Assembly (NCBI RefSeq): GCF_002952215.1 | Contig: NZ_CP022600.1 | Location: 2,046,001 to 2,110,000 of the forward strand | DNA length: 64,000 nucleotides | Direction: 5' to 3' | DNA from: Porphyrobacter sp. HT-58-2 | GTDB taxonomy: Bacteria; Pseudomonadota; Alphaproteobacteria; Sphingomonadales; Sphingomonadaceae | Shown here: positions 16,217 through 24,032 of the stretch, piece by piece | Position numbering within the stretch: the stretch's first letter is position 1 | Layout: the number at the start of each line of letters is the position of its first letter | Position numbers and translations under genes: made by a program | The notes under the pieces: model-generated | What the model was told of the DNA's origin: nothing | Databases searched by the model: none | The model's input: the letters and a program-made list of their open reading frames with translations, nothing else

Positions 16217-16967
16217 CGGGCCGCTGCGCGATGATGGTCATCAGGCTCCAGCGCAGGCCAACCCCGCCGCCTTTCAGCCCATCCACGCCCGGCCCCGCGA
16301 CCAGAGCATCGCTTATCGCGGCGTCATCGGCCTTGCAGATATCGAATAGTCCGCGGCAGAAAGCGACCATTGCAGGCATATCGGCAAATACCCAATGGAA
16401 CCGCACAAGCCGGTGCGAGAGCACGTTCCAGCCTGCCTCGCTCAGTTCCTCCAGCGTATGATCGTCGAGGAAGATGCCTTCATGCCCGGTGCTGTTCGTG
16501 TCTCCCACAAAGCCATCGAGAAAGCGCGCAGTCGGCGTATCGGCGGCCACGTCGGACAGCACAAAACGCCCTCCCGGCCGTGTCACCCGCAACATCTCGC
16601 GAAACAGCGGGCGCTTGTCGGCGAGGTGGTGGACGCCTGCCAGACTGATCGCTGCATCAGCCGCCTGATCGGGGAAGGGCAGTGGCAGCAATGGTCGCCC
16701 CGCGATGCTCGCCCCTGTGCGGTGATTGGTGAAATCGGCGCAGGGTTCATGCCCTATCCAGTCGCAGCCTTCGGGGAGATATTGCCTGAGATAGCCGCCG
16801 CCCGCCGGCACATCGGCGACCACCATCCCGGCCTCGATCCACGCCGCGGCGATCGCCTGAGCGAATTCCTGTTCCCGCGCGTCGGGAAAGGCGAGCATTG
16901 CCCGGTCGTAGGACGAGCCGCGCTGGCCGAACAGCGCCTCGTAAGACAGGGTTTGATCTGCGTTCAT
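16209..16967 (-). CDS. class I SAM-dependent methyltransferase (ATP-grasp partner)
   Basis: 252 residues from the ATG at 16967, chosen because GGAGGGG lies six bases upstream. Motif I is VVADVPAGGGYL, followed by the later motifs LAGVHHLADKRPLFREMLRV and TRPGGRFVLSDVA, as in UbiE-like small-molecule methyltransferases. It lies upstream of, and overlaps by 8 bp, the CphA-like ligase gene, so the two are translationally coupled. It probably modifies the substrate or product of that ligase (inference). The AGGG in place of the common GCGTG is unusual but compatible with SAM binding. Confidence 0.8.
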   Translation of the reverse strand: MNADQTLSYEALFGQRGSSYDRAMLAFPDAREQEFAQAIAAAWIEAGMVVADVPAGGGYLRQYLPEGCDWIGHEPCADFTNHRTGASIAGRPLLPLPFPDQAADAAISLAGVHHLADKRPLFREMLRVTRPGGRFVLSDVAADTPTARFLDGFVGDTNSTGHEGIFLDDHTLEELSEAGWNVLSHRLVRFHWVFADMPAMVAFCRGLFDICKADDAAISDALVAGPGVDGLKGGGVGLRWSLMTIIAQRPDA

Positions 16968-17040
16968 CGCAATCCCCTCCGCAGCCAAGCGGCGGACAGA
17001 TCCGAAGATCTGCCCGCCGACTTGTGTGGCCCGGCTGGCT

Positions 17041-19284
17041 TCAGAAGCCAATGCCAAAGCCGACCCCGACGACATAGCGGGCCTTCTCGCCAAAGGTGGG
17101 CGCGCCGACCCGGCCGAACACCGAGACCACGCCCGGCCCGACCTGCTGGTTGAAGGTCACTTCAGCCCGCGGACGCGTTTCCTTGCGTTCGATCATGGCC
17201 GGCAAGGTGAAGGCTTCCATCGCCGGGATCTGCGAGGTGCCTTCCAGCAGGATATCATCGGCATCGAGATCCTGCTCGACCAGACCACCGAGCGTGAAGC
17301 TGGCTTTGCTGCCGATCGGGATGATCGCCTCCACGCCGAAGGTGGCGATAGTGGCCTCGAAGGTTCCCCCGGCAAAGCTGGCGGGGAAATCGCCCGGTTC
17401 CTCGGTGAAGGGATCAAGCTCGCTGCTCTGCCAGGCAAGGCCGACCACGGGTGCAAGGATGACCCCGCCGACATCGAAGCCATAGGACAGTTCAGCCCCG
17501 ATGGTGGTGGTGCCGATATCCGACTGGCCCGGTGTGACCTCGACATTCTCCAGCCCGATCCCGCGATCAAAGCGGTTGCCCTGACTGGCAAAGGCGACAC
17601 CGACGCGCCCCGAAAGCCCGGTCAGCGCACGTGGATCGCTGTCATAGGCGATCCAGGCGCCAAAGGCATTGCCGTCCTCGGGCGTGATCGCGCCGATGGG
17701 TGTGCGATAATCGGTGATGACCGCCCCGAGGCCAAGCACGATCTGTTCGCTCGCCCGGATTGCGGCGCTGAACCGCACCGACTGGTCTTCGCGCTGGGCG
17801 ATCCCGCGCGCGCCGTCGGCGCCAGTCATGGTCATCAGCCCGTCGATGCCGAGACAGAACTGCTGATCGGCGCGCGGGTTGCAGCCGCCGTCCACCAGCC
17901 AGGTCGTCATGTCGCGCTGGAATTCGGTGGTCAGCGCCAGATCATTGGCGAGCATCCCGAAAGACGCGATCATGTTGGTGAAGTCCTGCATCCGGGTGCG
18001 ATGGATGAAGGCGCGGTAGGTACCGTCGGCGGTTTCGGAATGGCCGACAATCGTGCTGCCGTCCTCGCTGATCGCCGAGGCGTAGGACCAGCGCCCGCCA
18101 AGCGTGCCGAGATCGAGCATCCCGTCATCCTCGGTCCAGCGGAAGGCGTGATAATAGCCGTCCTCTCCGCCGGTCTGGGAATAGCCGGTGATCACCGAAC
18201 CATCGGCGCTGACATCCTCGCCGTATGACCACTCGCCGCCGAGTGTGCCGAGGTCCTGCATCCCGGTCGCCTCGGTCCAGCGAAAGGCGCGCTGCGCCGA
18301 ATTGTCGGTAATGTTGGAATGGCCGACAATGGTGCTGCCATCGCGGCTGACATGGCGGGCGTAGGAATAGTTGCCGCCCAGCGTGCCAAGATCCTGCATC
18401 CCGTTTGTCGGAGTCCAGCGGAAGGCGTGATAGTAACCGCTGCCATCGCCAATCCGGGAATAGCCGACAACGACATCGCCAGAGGCATCGATATCGCGGG
18501 CATAGGACCAATTCCCGCCCAGCGTGCCGAGATCCTGCATTCCGCCCGTCGTGGTCCAGCGGAAGGCATGGTAGACGCCGCTGTCGTCGGACGTGACCTC
18601 GGAGTGACCGATCACGACATTGCCGTTGGCGTTCACGCCCTCGGCATAGGACCAGCGCCCGCCCAGCGTGCCGAGGTCCTGCATCCCCCCCGTCGTGGTC
18701 CAGCGGAAGGCATGATGACGATTATTGGTGCTGTCGACATAGGAATAACCGACCACCACCGAGCCGTCATCGTTGAGATCATAGGCATAGGAATAGGTAC
18801 CGCCGAGCGTGCCGAGATCCTGCATCCCGCCGGCCGCAGTCCAGCGGAAAGCACGGTCGGAACTGTTGTTCGTTGTGCTCGACTGGCCGATCACCACATT
18901 GCCATCGGAACTGACCGCGCGGGCGTAGGAATAGTTGCCGCCAAGCGTGCCGAGGCTGACCATGCCATTCTGCGGCGTCCAGATGAAAGCCTGATAGTTC
19001 CAGTTGTTCTCGGAGATGTTGACGCGCGATTCCCCGACCACGACCCTGCCATCGGCGCTTACGTCGGTCGCATAGGAATAGGCTTGATCGCCTTCTTCCA
19101 GCACGCCGAGATCGAACATCACGTCGAGCGGCACGTCGATCGGATTGGCCTGTTGCGCCAGCGCCGCCGGGCTCCAGGCTGCAACCAGTGCAGTGGTGGC
19201 CATCAGCCCTGCCAATCTGACCATACGGAAATCAGGCGCCGCCTTGGCCGACGCCTTCGGCTGCTTGAAACAAGTCTGTGTCAT
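17041..19284 (-). CDS. HAF-repeat autotransporter
   Basis: 747 residues from the ATG at 19284, which has GGGAGA upstream; the frame is open further, but a signal peptide (MVRLAGLMATTALVAAWSPAALA) fits this start. The passenger has eight HAF units of about 47 residues, seven carrying LGTLGG and most with HAFRW or RAFRW and D-G-S-V-V-V-G-Y-type turns, predicted to form a beta-propeller. A linker containing CNPRADQQFC follows. The last ~260 residues form an autotransporter beta-barrel ending VGVGFGIGF. The barrel should carry the passenger to the cell surface. An FNR-type box and a dyad lie upstream. Confidence 0.85.
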   Translation of the reverse strand: MTQTCFKQPKASAKAAPDFRMVRLAGLMATTALVAAWSPAALAQQANPIDVPLDVMFDLGVLEEGDQAYSYATDVSADGRVVVGESRVNISENNWNYQAFIWTPQNGMVSLGTLGGNYSYARAVSSDGNVVIGQSSTTNNSSDRAFRWTAAGGMQDLGTLGGTYSYAYDLNDDGSVVVGYSYVDSTNNRHHAFRWTTTGGMQDLGTLGGRWSYAEGVNANGNVVIGHSEVTSDDSGVYHAFRWTTTGGMQDLGTLGGNWSYARDIDASGDVVVGYSRIGDGSGYYHAFRWTPTNGMQDLGTLGGNYSYARHVSRDGSTIVGHSNITDNSAQRAFRWTEATGMQDLGTLGGEWSYGEDVSADGSVITGYSQTGGEDGYYHAFRWTEDDGMLDLGTLGGRWSYASAISEDGSTIVGHSETADGTYRAFIHRTRMQDFTNMIASFGMLANDLALTTEFQRDMTTWLVDGGCNPRADQQFCLGIDGLMTMTGADGARGIAQREDQSVRFSAAIRASEQIVLGLGAVITDYRTPIGAITPEDGNAFGAWIAYDSDPRALTGLSGRVGVAFASQGNRFDRGIGLENVEVTPGQSDIGTTTIGAELSYGFDVGGVILAPVVGLAWQSSELDPFTEEPGDFPASFAGGTFEATIATFGVEAIIPIGSKASFTLGGLVEQDLDADDILLEGTSQIPAMEAFTLPAMIERKETRPRAEVTFNQQVGPGVVSVFGRVGAPTFGEKARYVVGVGFGIGF
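17990..19119 (-). repeat. eight tandem HAF-family repeats (~141 bp each)
   Basis: The repeats encode units of the form SYA-x-x-V-S-x-D-G-x-x-V-x-G-x-S ... AFRWT-x-x-x-GM-x-DLGTLGG. The first unit is degenerate (DLGVLEEG). Repeat length and codons vary, so this is a protein repeat rather than a microsatellite or CRISPR. Confidence 0.85.
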
Positions 19285-19363
19285 CTGAAGTCTCCCACAG
19301 ACAGTGCGGAACCCCTTTCCGACTGCCATGTGGAAAATTTCGATCCGTTTCGGATGTGACTCC

Positions 19364-19377
19364 TTGATCCGGGTCAA
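19364..19377 (-). promoter_or_regulatory. FNR/FixK-type box
   Basis: On the minus strand this reads TTGACCCGGATCAA, one base from the TTGAT-N4-ATCAA consensus of FNR/FixK/FnrL proteins. It lies about 80 bp upstream of the autotransporter start and in its transcription direction, suggesting oxygen-responsive control (inference). Confidence 0.5.
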
Positions 19378-19502
19378 AATGCAAAAGTGTGACAGAAGGC
19401 CCCACAGATACGATGAACGGAGTTTTGGAGTAGAAAATTGTGCAAAATTCTGCAAATTTCAGCGGCTTGAGGGCTGTCGATGGCAGGCTGAAGTGGCATG
19501 TC

Positions 19503-19532
19503 GGGTTTACTAACAATTTTGTCAGTAAGCCC
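19503..19532. promoter_or_regulatory. 30-nt dyad, candidate operator (lux-box-like)
   Basis: GGGTTTACT and AGTAAGCCC flank AACAATTTTGTC, forming a nearly perfect palindrome whose inner part is TTACT-A-ACAAT/TTTGT-C-AGTAA. It sits between the LuxR-type regulator stop and the autotransporter start. No T-tract follows on either strand as needed for an intrinsic terminator, so an operator is the better reading. Confidence 0.4.
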
Positions 19533-19747
19533 CTCTTTCAAGCCAGCCGGTTGCCTCGTCAGGCGAGAAAGTAGGGTCGGTTACCGGGGGTGATTCGTGC
19601 TCTTGACCCGTCAATGGCGGTTTCAGTCAAAACGGAGGGAAGCTCCCCGCGAGCACGCCATTCTTTACGGCACGGGTGCGCTTGGGAAGCCTGAGCCGAA
19701 CGGTGGAATCGTCCGATTCTGGCACCCTTGGGCCTTGGTGTCGTGTT

Positions 19748-20587
19748 TCAGTTCGCGCGTTGGCCATGTGCGCGCGGCTGCAATGGCACGCCGAGATAGC
19801 CGAGCTGCGCTGCCCGGAACACCGATTGCGCGCGGTTGACCGCACCCAGCTTCGCGCAGGCACGTGTCACGTGGTAGCGAACCCCGGCATGGCTGCAGCC
19901 GAGGATGATGCTGATCTCGTAATCGGTCTTGCCATGCGCGACCCAGCTCAGGCACTCGATCTCGCGGGTCGTGAGCAGGCCTTCGGTGGGCAGATAGCGA
20001 TCATCCCGGCAAACGCTCACGTAACCTGTCACGAACTGCCAGACGGTGGTGGCAAGCGCGCGGACATTCGCCGCAAAGTTGGCGGACAAGTCGTGTTGCG
20101 ACGGATCGACCGGAGTCAGGATCGCGGCGCCGATTTGCCCGAGCGGCATATGTACCGGGATCACGATGGCCGAGGCCGGGTTCGGGAAGGCTTCAAGATC
20201 GAGCAGGTCGATCTGGTCGAGCAGCCGGTTGGCGCTGCGGCTATGGATCCCGTCCGGGCCGATCCACAGCGGTTCGCTGGCGACGCGCGCGACCCGTAGC
20301 AGCGGAGAGCGCATCGCCCGGTCGACATTCTGCCACGGAACCAGTTCCGCTTCGCTCCAGCCGAAAACCTCGGTGCCGAGGAGGTTGCCCTCGGCATCGA
20401 CAGGCTGTTCCAGACTGGCCAGATCGTGCCACACCATGATCCGCAGGCCATGCTGGGCGACCTTGCTGGCGAGGTGCTGGGCTGCGGGTCTGATGTCCGC
20501 AAGCGAGCGAACAGCACCGCCATTGTCCGCCTGGTTGACGGTGGTGGGGCGTTCAAATCGGGGGAAGTCCAGAACATTGGTGGCCAC
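19748..20587 (-). CDS. LuxR-family transcriptional regulator with sensor-like N-terminal domain
   Basis: 279 residues from a GTG at 20587 with GGGAG seven bases upstream; an ATG at 20614 is the alternative. The C-terminus is a LuxR-type HTH (LLTTREIECLSWVAHGKTDY, then ILGCSHAGVRYHVTRACAKL). The N-terminal ~190 residues have the size and layout of an autoinducer-binding domain, but the usual D-P pair after the W/Y cluster appears as RSP (MRSPLLRVARVASEPLW), so classical acyl-homoserine-lactone binding is doubtful. No luxI-type synthase is in the window. The nearest target is the autotransporter, with the dyad between them. Confidence 0.75.
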   Translation of the reverse strand: MATNVLDFPRFERPTTVNQADNGGAVRSLADIRPAAQHLASKVAQHGLRIMVWHDLASLEQPVDAEGNLLGTEVFGWSEAELVPWQNVDRAMRSPLLRVARVASEPLWIGPDGIHSRSANRLLDQIDLLDLEAFPNPASAIVIPVHMPLGQIGAAILTPVDPSQHDLSANFAANVRALATTVWQFVTGYVSVCRDDRYLPTEGLLTTREIECLSWVAHGKTDYEISIILGCSHAGVRYHVTRACAKLGAVNRAQSVFRAAQLGYLGVPLQPRAHGQRAN

Positions 20588-20655
20588 GTGCAGTCTCCCT
20601 GCGCTAGATTCCATGCCGCCTGTTCGCCCAAGCCTTGCCCTGCGTCCAATGTTAA

Positions 20656-20687
20656 TTTGCAAAGTTGCAAAGTATCAATTTGCAAAC
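20656..20687. promoter_or_regulatory. three TTGCAAA motifs, candidate ScfR/RamB operator
   Basis: TTTGCAAA (20656-20663), GTTGCAAAG (20664-20672) and ATTTGCAAAC (20678-20687) lie in the divergent promoter of the LuxR-type and ScfR-type genes. RamB, a homologue of the latter, is known to bind AACTTTGCAAA-like sites, so autoregulation is likely. Confidence 0.6.
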
Positions 20688-20700
20688 TAGGTCACCGGGC

Positions 20701-22068
20701 ATGGGTGCCAGACAAAGGATTTTTGCCGGAGCGCAGCTGCGCGCCTTGCGCGAACGGCGCGGTCTGATGCAGGCTGAACTCGCGCAGCAGCTCGCGATCA
20801 GCCCGTCCTATCTTAGCCAGCTTGAACATGATGATCGCCCATTGACCCCGCGGCTGGTCGAACGGGTGGCGCGGCTGTTTCCCCTCGAATGGCAGGATTT
20901 CCCCGGTGACGATGCCGAGCAACTCTCGCTGCTGCTGCGCGAGGCGGTGGCGGATCCGATCTTCGATGCACCACTGGCTCCGGAAATGATCGACCGTCTG
21001 GCCCAGCAGCAACCCCTGTTCGTCCGCCGCTTTGTCGAGCTTCACGGCGCATTCCGGCGCGCCAACCAGCGGCTCGAAATGATCGACGAAGCGATCTCGG
21101 TCGAAACCGACGAGAGCGCACGCTTGCCGTGGGAAGAGGTGCGCGACTGGTTTCACCTGTCGAACAACTACGTCGATCCGATCGACCGCGCGGCCGAGCA
21201 ACTGGGGGCTGCAATGGCCGGTTCCGACGGGGTTCCCGGCACCGAGGCTCTGCTGCGGCATCTGACGCATACGCACGGCATTGCGGTGGAACTGCGTCCC
21301 GCCGAAAGCTTGCGCAGCTTCGATGAAGGGCAGCAGGTGCTGCAGATCGATTCCAGTCAGCCTGCCGCAAGCGTTCGCTTTCAATTGGCCTATCATGTTG
21401 CGGCCAGTTCACTTGGCGACGTGATCCGCGAAATCGTCGCCGGAGCCCGGCTGCGCAGCGCGGTCGCGCGCGAGCTGCTGACGGTTGGGCTGGGCAATTA
21501 CGCGGCTGGCGCGGTGTTGATGCCCTATGGCCATTTCCGCCGATCCGCGCGGGAATTCCGCCACGATGTGGACCGGCTGGCGCTGCTGTATCAGACCAGT
21601 TTCGAGCAGACCTGTCACCGCCTCTCGACCATGCAGCGCGAGGGTGAACGTGGCTTGCCGATCTTCTTCTGCAGGGTCGACATGGCGGGCAACATCACCA
21701 AGCGCCACAGCGCCACCCGCTTCCAGTTCGCGCGCTTCGGCGGGGCCTGCCCGCTGTGGATCGTCCATGAGGCGGCCGCCATTCCTGACCGCATCCTTGT
21801 CCAGCTTGCCGAAACGCCGGACGGCTTGCGCTATGTCTCGATTGCCAAGGGGTTGGTGAAGGCCTCAGGCCGGTTCGACCGCAATCCGCGCCGCTATGCC
21901 GTGGCGCTCGGGTGCGAGGTGCAGCACGCGGGCGACTTCATCTATGCCGACGGGCTCGACCTTGGCTCGGGCCGTGCTGTCACTCCCATTGGCGTATCGT
22001 GCCGCATTTGCCCGCGCCCCGATTGCGAGCAGCGCGCCTATCCCCCAGTGGACAGACAATCGCGGTAG
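20701..22068 (+). CDS. ScfR/RamB-type XRE-COG3800 transcriptional regulator
   Basis: 455 residues from the ATG at 20701; 12 further codons are open upstream but overlap the operator. The N-terminal XRE HTH reads GAQLRALRERRGLMQAELAQ then SPSYLSQLEHDDRPLTPRLV. The middle has the ImmA/IrrE-like region (VRFQLAYHVAAS). The C-terminal domain has FFCRVDMAGNITKRHSATRF and an ending with CRICPRPDCEQRAYPP, as in short-chain fatty-acyl-CoA regulators (ScfR, RamB, PrpC-type). Family members control propionate, acetate and glyoxylate metabolism by sensing acyl-CoAs. No obvious target operon is adjacent; the operator upstream suggests self-control. Confidence 0.85.
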   Translation: MGARQRIFAGAQLRALRERRGLMQAELAQQLAISPSYLSQLEHDDRPLTPRLVERVARLFPLEWQDFPGDDAEQLSLLLREAVADPIFDAPLAPEMIDRLAQQQPLFVRRFVELHGAFRRANQRLEMIDEAISVETDESARLPWEEVRDWFHLSNNYVDPIDRAAEQLGAAMAGSDGVPGTEALLRHLTHTHGIAVELRPAESLRSFDEGQQVLQIDSSQPAASVRFQLAYHVAASSLGDVIREIVAGARLRSAVARELLTVGLGNYAAGAVLMPYGHFRRSAREFRHDVDRLALLYQTSFEQTCHRLSTMQREGERGLPIFFCRVDMAGNITKRHSATRFQFARFGGACPLWIVHEAAAIPDRILVQLAETPDGLRYVSIAKGLVKASGRFDRNPRRYAVALGCEVQHAGDFIYADGLDLGSGRAVTPIGVSCRICPRPDCEQRAYPPVDRQSR

Positions 22069-22096
22069 ACCCCCTCAGCCGCCGGATCGTTCCCTA

Positions 22097-22744
22097 TCAC
22101 CTCGTCGATTGAGGCGCGGTGAGAACGTGCAACTGGTAATAGCCGAGCGGCCCGCGCCGACTGGCCAGCGACAAGCCCCGCGCCGCCGCAATCCGGGCTG
22201 CAACGGCAGGCAAGGTGTCCCTTGGTTTCACGTGAAACCTCGCCAACCAGCCTCTAAGCAGGGTCTGGAAGGGGCCTGGCAGCCCCTGGAGGTCGCCGAA
22301 ATCGACCGCGTGGAGGCTGCCGCCCGGTGCCAGCTGCCCTGCCGCGTGATCCAGTGCCGCTTCCCAATCGGGGATCATCGAAAGCGAATAGGACAGCACG
22401 ATCCGTTCGAACTGCGCTTCATCCAGCAGCGCCGCAGGATCGAAGGCACAGGCATCGCCTTGTCCCAGACGCGCCGCATCGCCCAGCGCCGAGCGCGCGC
22501 TCTTGAGCATCTCCTCCGAGATATCGAGCCCGAACAGGCGCACCCCGGGCCACGCCTTGCCGATCTTGACAAGGTTGCGCCCCGTGCCGCAGGCGACTTC
22601 CAGCACCCGCGCTCCGGGCCGCGCATCCAGGCCCGCAATCAGCGTATCGCGCCCGAACAGGTAATATTTGCGCGTGAAATCGTAGATATGGCGCTGCCCG
22701 CGATAGACCTCGTCCATCAGCGCCGCATGACCGGAAGCCGCCAT
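22097..22744 (-). CDS. btaB: BtaB-type N-methyltransferase (betaine lipid synthesis)
   Basis: 215 residues; the ATG overlaps the btaA stop by one base (TGATG). Motif I is VLEVACGTGRNLVKIG, followed by LDISEEMLKSA, IVLSYSLSMIPDWEAALDHA and LAPGGSLHAVDFGDL. Size and position after btaA match RsBtaB of Rhodobacter, which trimethylates diacylglyceryl-homoserine to the betaine lipid DGTS using SAM. Expected to act at the cytoplasmic membrane surface. Confidence 0.88.
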   Translation of the reverse strand: MAASGHAALMDEVYRGQRHIYDFTRKYYLFGRDTLIAGLDARPGARVLEVACGTGRNLVKIGKAWPGVRLFGLDISEEMLKSARSALGDAARLGQGDACAFDPAALLDEAQFERIVLSYSLSMIPDWEAALDHAAGQLAPGGSLHAVDFGDLQGLPGPFQTLLRGWLARFHVKPRDTLPAVAARIAAARGLSLASRRGPLGYYQLHVLTAPQSTR

Positions 22745-23958
22745 CAGGCCAGCTCGTAGACATGCACGCCGCCATAGATCGACGAGCGATCCCGGCGGGT
22801 GCAATCGGCCGACAGTTCTTCAAGGTAACGCCACTGCGACAGGATGCTGTCATCGAGCCTTCCGGGCAGCAGGCTCGGCTCGGCGGCGGTGCGGAACAGC
22901 ACGCGCGCGCCGGGGCGGCTGGCGCGGGTGATCTTCGCCCACAAGGCGTCGAGCTGGGCATTGTTCATCCAGTCCTGCGCATCGAGCAGCACGAAGCGGT
23001 CCATGCTGGCAGGCTCGCGCGCGCCGATCCAGTCGACCATGTTGGCGCGGGTCACGTCCAACCGGTCGATCCGCTCCTTCATCGCCTTCCAGTTGGCGCG
23101 CTGGAGATAGGGGGGCAGCGCGGCGTTTTCCGAGCGGTTGTAGCCGCGCCCGAAGGCCTGCCAGGCGAAGTAGTTGTCCTTCACTGCGAAATCGCAGGCG
23201 AGTTTCTCCAGCCGCCGCCGCAGCACCTCGGCCATGCGTTCATCGCCCGCGAGATGGGTGAACTGGGCAGGGGGGATGCCGAGCCCGAACAGCGAGGCGG
23301 GCTGATCGGTCAGCCAGCGGATGAACTTCTTCTCGAACACCGGGGCCAGCTCGCGCTCGAACACCTCGCGCTGTTCCTCCAGCGTCTGCGCGGCCAGAAC
23401 CTTCGACAGGTCGATCTTGTAGAGTTTGGCAAAGACATGCGCCAAGCCGATGAAATTGCCGAGCAATCCCTGACGATAAATGCCGCGCGTGAAGTAGCTG
23501 ATGCGCCGCCGTCCGCGAATGTCGCGCTTTTCCCAATAGGCGCGGCTTGTCCGATCGAGATGGGGTGCGATCATCGTGCGGTAGACCTCGGCGTTCTCCT
23601 TGTGATCGGCGTGGGCGAAGAAGCGGTGGAAGCGTTCGTAATTGGGCAGGTGGCGGATCGCGGCGATCTTGAGCCGCCCGAGCGCGACATGGGCGCGGTT
23701 GAGATCGACCGCGGTGACGCTCTCCGGGTTGGCGGTGAGATAGGACAGCGCATTGCAGCTCCCGCTGGCGATGCACATGACGCGGCTGTCGGGCCGGATC
23801 GCAAGGCCTTCCATGTCGACCACCGGGTCTTCCCAGATCTGGGCATAGACCAGCCCCTTGAAGGCGAGCGCGAAGGCCTTGTCGAGCAGCTTGTCGCCAA
23901 GCCCTGCATCCTTGCGCACCACCGCATCCTCGATGATCCGCTTCGCCTGAGTTGCCAT
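22744..23958 (-). CDS. btaA: BtaA-type SAM:diacylglycerol 3-amino-3-carboxypropyltransferase (DUF3419)
   Basis: 404 residues from the ATG at 23958, which has AGGGCAGG upstream; the open frame beyond it overlaps other genes. Landmarks include LVYAQIWEDPVVDMEGLAIR, CIASGSCNALSYL (the SAM-binding motif I of this family), AVDLNRAHVALG, and the C-terminal segment FVLLDAQDWMNNAQLDALW. The length matches Rhodobacter BtaA. The enzyme moves the aminocarboxypropyl group of SAM onto diacylglycerol, the first step of DGTS synthesis, usually induced by phosphate starvation. No convincing Pho box was recognised upstream. Confidence 0.9.
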   Translation of the reverse strand: MATQAKRIIEDAVVRKDAGLGDKLLDKAFALAFKGLVYAQIWEDPVVDMEGLAIRPDSRVMCIASGSCNALSYLTANPESVTAVDLNRAHVALGRLKIAAIRHLPNYERFHRFFAHADHKENAEVYRTMIAPHLDRTSRAYWEKRDIRGRRRISYFTRGIYRQGLLGNFIGLAHVFAKLYKIDLSKVLAAQTLEEQREVFERELAPVFEKKFIRWLTDQPASLFGLGIPPAQFTHLAGDERMAEVLRRRLEKLACDFAVKDNYFAWQAFGRGYNRSENAALPPYLQRANWKAMKERIDRLDVTRANMVDWIGAREPASMDRFVLLDAQDWMNNAQLDALWAKITRASRPGARVLFRTAAEPSLLPGRLDDSILSQWRYLEELSADCTRRDRSSIYGGVHVYELA

Positions 23959-24032
23959 GACAGCCTGCCCTTTCGTAAGGTCGGCTGCGCAATATGGCCT
24001 TAGCGTGTCGGGCGTGTGACGGTTTCCACAGG

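Larger units (their letters stand above)
19285..19747. other. 463-bp regulatory region upstream of the autotransporter
   Basis: No supported gene. The region contains the FNR-type box at 19364-19377, A/T-rich sequence around 19420-19460, and the dyad at 19503-19532. The remainder up to the regulator stop at 19748 shows nothing recognisable. Confidence 0.5.

Noticed and set aside
17990..19119. Regular ~141-bp repeats considered as a CRISPR array or minisatellite
   Set aside because: Repeats are in frame, vary in sequence, and encode LGTLGG HAF units; there are no short identical repeats with unique spacers.
18319..19359. 346-codon plus-strand frame across the HAF repeats
   Set aside because: Its internal repeats are the antisense image of the HAF repeats; the minus-strand reading has signal peptide and barrel.
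19748..20587. Idea that the LuxR-family protein is a normal quorum-sensing receptor
   Set aside because: The usual D-P pair of the ligand pocket is not visible and no synthase gene is nearby.
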